Shown one piece after another: positions 7,135-9,851 of a stretch of DNA of 9,851 nucleotides. Positions within the stretch are counted from its first letter, which is position 1, and each line of letters begins with the position of its first letter. The notes under the pieces are model-generated. The model was not told where the DNA came from. It searched no databases and saw only the letters and a program-made list of their open reading frames with translations. Source of the stretch: Planctomycetales bacterium (GTDB lineage Bacteria; 4484-113; JAFGCY01); assembly GCA_024645305.1 (NCBI GenBank), contig JAHEFU010000100.1, forward strand, positions 1-9,851, written 5' to 3'. Made by a program: the position numbers and the translations under genes.

Positions 7135-9528
7135 TCAGCTGCTCCCGTCGAGCTCCGCCAGGCGTGCCGTGGCCGACTGCACCTCGCGCATCAGGCCCAG
7201 CGCCGGTCCGCGCTCGATCAGTTCATTGATCGCGTTGCGCTCCTCCTGCTCGTGGCCCTGCTCGCGGTGGATCTTCGCCAGCAGCCAGTAGCTCTTAACG
7301 GCGATGGCCTCATCCGCACTCTCCAGCAGTTCCCAGGCCATCTCCTCGGCGCCGACCACATCACCGCTCTGCAGGGTCAGGTCCGCCACCATGTAGTGGT
7401 CCTTCGGTTCGCTGCGGTACTCCAGCGCGCGCTTCGCACAGTACAGTGCACCCTCGTAGTCTCCCAGGCCCATCTTGCGGTAGGTCGGGTTGAGCCAGTC
7501 CAGCAGGCGGGCGTAGTTGTCACGCGAGGGCGTGCGCACCATTTCGCGGTAGGTGTCGTCATCGGCAGCGACAGAGTCATAGACCCCGCGCAGCACATAG
7601 TTGTCATACAGGGTGTCCGCGGCAGGGTCGCCATTCGCGAGCATGTGCCCCAGCTCCACGTCGTCTGTCACGGCCGGGCCGAAGGCGTGCTCAGTGTACA
7701 TCTGCCTGAGCACGGGATCCAGTCCGCCACTGAGGCGGTTGTCAAGTGTCAGCAGGAAGCCGGCGCTGTTGTGGTAGATCGCCGCCGAGTCATCCAGCTC
7801 ATCACGGCGCGGCAGCGGCAGGGGCAGCTCATGCGCCAGACCGAAGTTGATCAGGTAGCGCCGGTAGCTCAGTGGGTCCTCACCGTACTGCTCTCCGAAA
7901 TTCTCCAGGAACTTCGCGGCCGCATAGTTGGCCATTCCCTCCTGGAACCAGCGCGGGCCACTGAAGCCCTGGCCCCACCATATATGCGCCACCTCATGTG
8001 TCACGAGCGGGATCCCGCTGCGGCTGCCGAGGATGAATACCATCCCGGCATCCTCGAAGGCCTGCACACCCTCCTCATCGGGCAGCAGGAACACCCGCAG
8101 GCGGTGCTGACCACCGGCATCGCGCGGACCAAACTCGCCCCAGATGCCGTTGAAGTAGCCGATCATGTCATTGAGGCTGGCAATGTAGCCCAGTTCCTCC
8201 ACCCCGCCGATCAGGGCCTCGGGGGCATAGACCTCGATCACGCCCCAGTCGGCCGCCAGCTCGCGCATCGGGAAGGCCGTTGCCACAATCATCTGGCTGC
8301 GGGTGCTGTCGCTCCAGGAATAGACCGTGCTGTCCGCGGCGGGCAGTTCGGTATAGCCGTCGCTGGCCGCCACCACACGGATCGCCGGATCGGCGGTCTG
8401 CACACTGATGGTGATGTCCGTCGCCCGGTCCTCTCCGGGCCACAGCGCCGCGGTATCGAAGCGGTAGGCTCCGCCGTAACCCACCCCGCTGAAGCTCTCG
8501 GGTACGTCACAGTCGGCATACAGCAGCAGCTGGTACTCCTCACCGGCACGGAACTCGCCCTCCACGCGCAGCTGCCAGTCGGCCAGGCCGACACCGCCGC
8601 GGCGGAAGGCGTAATCGTTGCCACTGCCATCCTTCACGCTGCTGATCTCCAGCCAGGGGTAGCTCACGAGCTCCAGCACCGGCTTGTCCGTTGCCACACT
8701 CAGCCGGGCATCAATCGCCGCCTGCAGCCGGCCGGGGCTCTCACCCGCGGCCTCGCTGAAGAAGTAGGTGTAGCCGATGCTGCTGAAGGACACATCCTCG
8801 TCCAGGTCAGCCTCCTCCGGCGCCCAGGGGGTGCGGTAGAAGTCAATCCCGCGGCCGTAGTCACGGATCGTGCTCTCTGTACCGGTCGCATTGACGCGGT
8901 AGTCCCAGCGCGTGTCATTGTCATCCCAGATGGCGACGTAGAATTCCTTCTGCTTCGGGAAGCGCATCGTCAGGCCGCTGCCCCCGCCGCCGCCGGCGAA
9001 GTGCCCCATCCCGCCGCCATGCCCGGCGTTGTCAGCCCAGGCGTCACTCATGCTCTGCAGGTAGATCTCGCGGAAGTCCTCCTGCTCGGAGGCCTCCAGT
9101 TCATCCCAGTTGCGGATCAGGGTCGTGTAGCCCGAGGGGATGATCCTGGCATCCGATGTCAGGGAGCTGGAAAGGTAGGCCCGCTCCACGTTGATATGCC
9201 GCACGCGGCGGTCCGGCGTAATTTCGTCGAACAGGTTGAGGCTGGCTGGACCGCTGTCCAGGCCGTCCAGCTCCACCTCGGCATCGCCGATGAACAGGCC
9301 GCCCATCCGCCGGTGCAGCTGCGGGAAGATGGCCACTATGCCCTCGGCAATGTAGAGTTCGCCATGCGGCAGCTCGGCCGAAACCTCGTGCACGGTGATG
9401 TAGCTGGCCTCCAGCAGGTTGGCCTGCGGATCCTCGGTGGTGTTTGTTGTCTGGGACTGGGCAAAACCCGCCCGGAATATCAGGACACCCGACAGGGCGG
9501 CCACTGCGATGAATGCTGCCTTCCTCAC
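7135..9528 (-). CDS. Secreted M1-like zinc metallopeptidase with C-terminal TPR-like region
   Basis: From the GTG at 9528 the product has 797 residues. It opens with MRK and a hydrophobic run ending near GFA-QSQ (about residue 23), a Sec signal or uncleaved anchor. The catalytic domain has the gluzincin motif HEVAH (zinc ligands H511 and H515, base E512) followed by the third-ligand glutamate E530 in WFQEGMANY. Y585 in IYHNSAGFLL matches the place of the M1 catalytic tyrosine. The spacing from the second His to this Glu is 14 residues rather than the usual 18, and the GAMEN aminopeptidase motif is not evident: AGMVF stands at the corresponding place. The region before it (about 330-430) resembles the M1 N-terminal beta domain. 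A Gly/His-rich loop lies at about 168-185. The last 110 residues look like TPR helices (LGDYEGALYCAKRALEY). GTG is chosen because GGAGGA lies 7 nt upstream and it gives a clean signal peptide; an ATG at 9564 would extend it by 12 residues. Substrate unknown, and it may cleave internally or lack activity. Confidence 0.88.
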   Translation of the reverse strand: MRKAAFIAVAALSGVLIFRAGFAQSQTTNTTEDPQANLLEASYITVHEVSAELPHGELYIAEGIVAIFPQLHRRMGGLFIGDAEVELDGLDSGPASLNLFDEITPDRRVRHINVERAYLSSSLTSDARIIPSGYTTLIRNWDELEASEQEDFREIYLQSMSDAWADNAGHGGGMGHFAGGGGGSGLTMRFPKQKEFYVAIWDDNDTRWDYRVNATGTESTIRDYGRGIDFYRTPWAPEEADLDEDVSFSSIGYTYFFSEAAGESPGRLQAAIDARLSVATDKPVLELVSYPWLEISSVKDGSGNDYAFRRGGVGLADWQLRVEGEFRAGEEYQLLLYADCDVPESFSGVGYGGAYRFDTAALWPGEDRATDITISVQTADPAIRVVAASDGYTELPAADSTVYSWSDSTRSQMIVATAFPMRELAADWGVIEVYAPEALIGGVEELGYIASLNDMIGYFNGIWGEFGPRDAGGQHRLRVFLLPDEEGVQAFEDAGMVFILGSRSGIPLVTHEVAHIWWGQGFSGPRWFQEGMANYAAAKFLENFGEQYGEDPLSYRRYLINFGLAHELPLPLPRRDELDDSAAIYHNSAGFLLTLDNRLSGGLDPVLRQMYTEHAFGPAVTDDVELGHMLANGDPAADTLYDNYVLRGVYDSVAADDDTYREMVRTPSRDNYARLLDWLNPTYRKMGLGDYEGALYCAKRALEYRSEPKDHYMVADLTLQSGDVVGAEEMAWELLESADEAIAVKSYWLLAKIHREQGHEQEERNAINELIERGPALGLMREVQSATARLAELDGSS

Positions 9529-9535
9529 GCTGCTA

Positions 9536-9541
9536 TCCTCC
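9536..9541 (-). promoter_or_regulatory. Ribosome binding site that decides the GTG start of the metallopeptidase
   Basis: GGAGGA, a near-perfect Shine-Dalgarno, lies 7 nt before GTG at 9528. The alternative ATG codons at 9564 and 9543 have no comparable site at a workable distance. Confidence 0.7.
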
Positions 9542-9590
9542 ATGCTGTTATACAGTGCCAGCATAGCCTATGCGTGCTGCATGGCGGCGA

Positions 9591-9851
9591 TCATGCCCGG
9601 CGTGCCGCTCCGAGCCGCTCCTCGCGCAGGGCTCGCATCTTCATGCGCCAGGACATCTTCTTATGCTCGCCCCGGCTGACCTCGAAGGGACTGGCCGGCC
9701 GCAGTTTCGGCGCTGCCGGCGGCTGGGCATCCTTCGGCATGAAATGGGGGTTGAGCACCGCGATTTCGATCGGCTCACCGCGGCTGGCCCGTGCACTGGT
9801 TTCGCGCAACAGCTGGCCGGCCGCTCCGGCGATCGTCGCCGCAAAGGGCTT
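9591..9851 (-). CDS. C-terminal end of an unrecognised protein with a basic tail (start beyond the window)
   Basis: An open frame enters from the right edge and ends with TGA at 9591, giving the last 86 residues. It reads KPFAATIAGAAGQLL, then a segment with a probable beta strand (PIEIAVLNPHFM), a Pro/Ala-rich linker, and a tail rich in Arg, Lys and Met (SWRMKMRALREERLGAARRA) that is probably helical. I do not recognise the family. It is called a real gene because the frame has no stops to the edge, has coherent composition and codon use, and ends 62 nt before the metallopeptidase start with no convincing promoter between, so it may head the same operon. An internal TTG at 9809 could be read as a start, but the upstream 14 codons look like continuous protein. 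Confidence 0.6.
   Translation of the reverse strand, partial: KPFAATIAGAAGQLLRETSARASRGEPIEIAVLNPHFMPKDAQPPAAPKLRPASPFEVSRGEHKKMSWRMKMRALREERLGAARRA

Noticed and set aside
9529..9564. ATG at 9564 as the start of the metallopeptidase.
   Set aside because: It lacks a properly spaced Shine-Dalgarno and adds 12 residues, including acidic ones, before the signal peptide. The GTG at 9528 has GGAGGA 7 nt upstream.

Overview
The window is a compact bacterial segment in which every convincing gene lies on the minus strand. Single lines counted by hand run from about 52% to 75% G+C. Genes start behind recognisable Shine-Dalgarno sequences, and three of them carry export signals (two lipoboxes, one Sec signal peptide). 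This suggests a fairly high-GC bacterium with a large exported proteome. Nothing in the sequence fixes the phylum, so I leave it open.

Read in the direction of transcription (right to left), there are two blocks. The first is a probable operon: the last 86 codons of an unrecognised basic-tailed protein (9591-9851), a secreted M1-like zinc metallopeptidase with a C-terminal TPR-like region (7135-9528), and, 18 nt further on, an aminoglycoside-phosphotransferase/choline-kinase-fold protein (6220-7116).

The second block is a tandem pair of large paralogous lipoprotein genes: a complete one of 1047 aa (2868-6011) and one of at least 880 aa that runs off the left edge (1-2641). Both have a lipobox, an N-terminal beta-rich domain, an FN3-like domain, a PKD-like domain with a D-P-[DE]-G motif, and a long beta-rich C-terminal region that may be a propeller. 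The conserved blocks fall at nearly the same residue numbers.

The most interesting feature lies in front of the two lipoprotein genes. Each is preceded by the same 85-bp element (75/85 identical) holding a sigma70-like -10/-35 pair with a 16-nt spacer and, 17 nt further upstream, three GGGGACA boxes at 11- and 10-bp intervals, about one helical turn apart. All ten differences between the copies fall outside these elements, which suggests a constrained shared regulatory module. A further conserved CTACGGGTGA block gives the ribosome binding site of both genes. A strong hairpin with a GCAA tetraloop separates the two genes, so each is probably its own transcription unit under common control.

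No tRNA, rRNA, CRISPR array, insertion sequence or phage gene was seen. No gene-free stretch exceeds 300 bases; the two largest (2642-2867 and 6012-6219) are the promoter regions described here.
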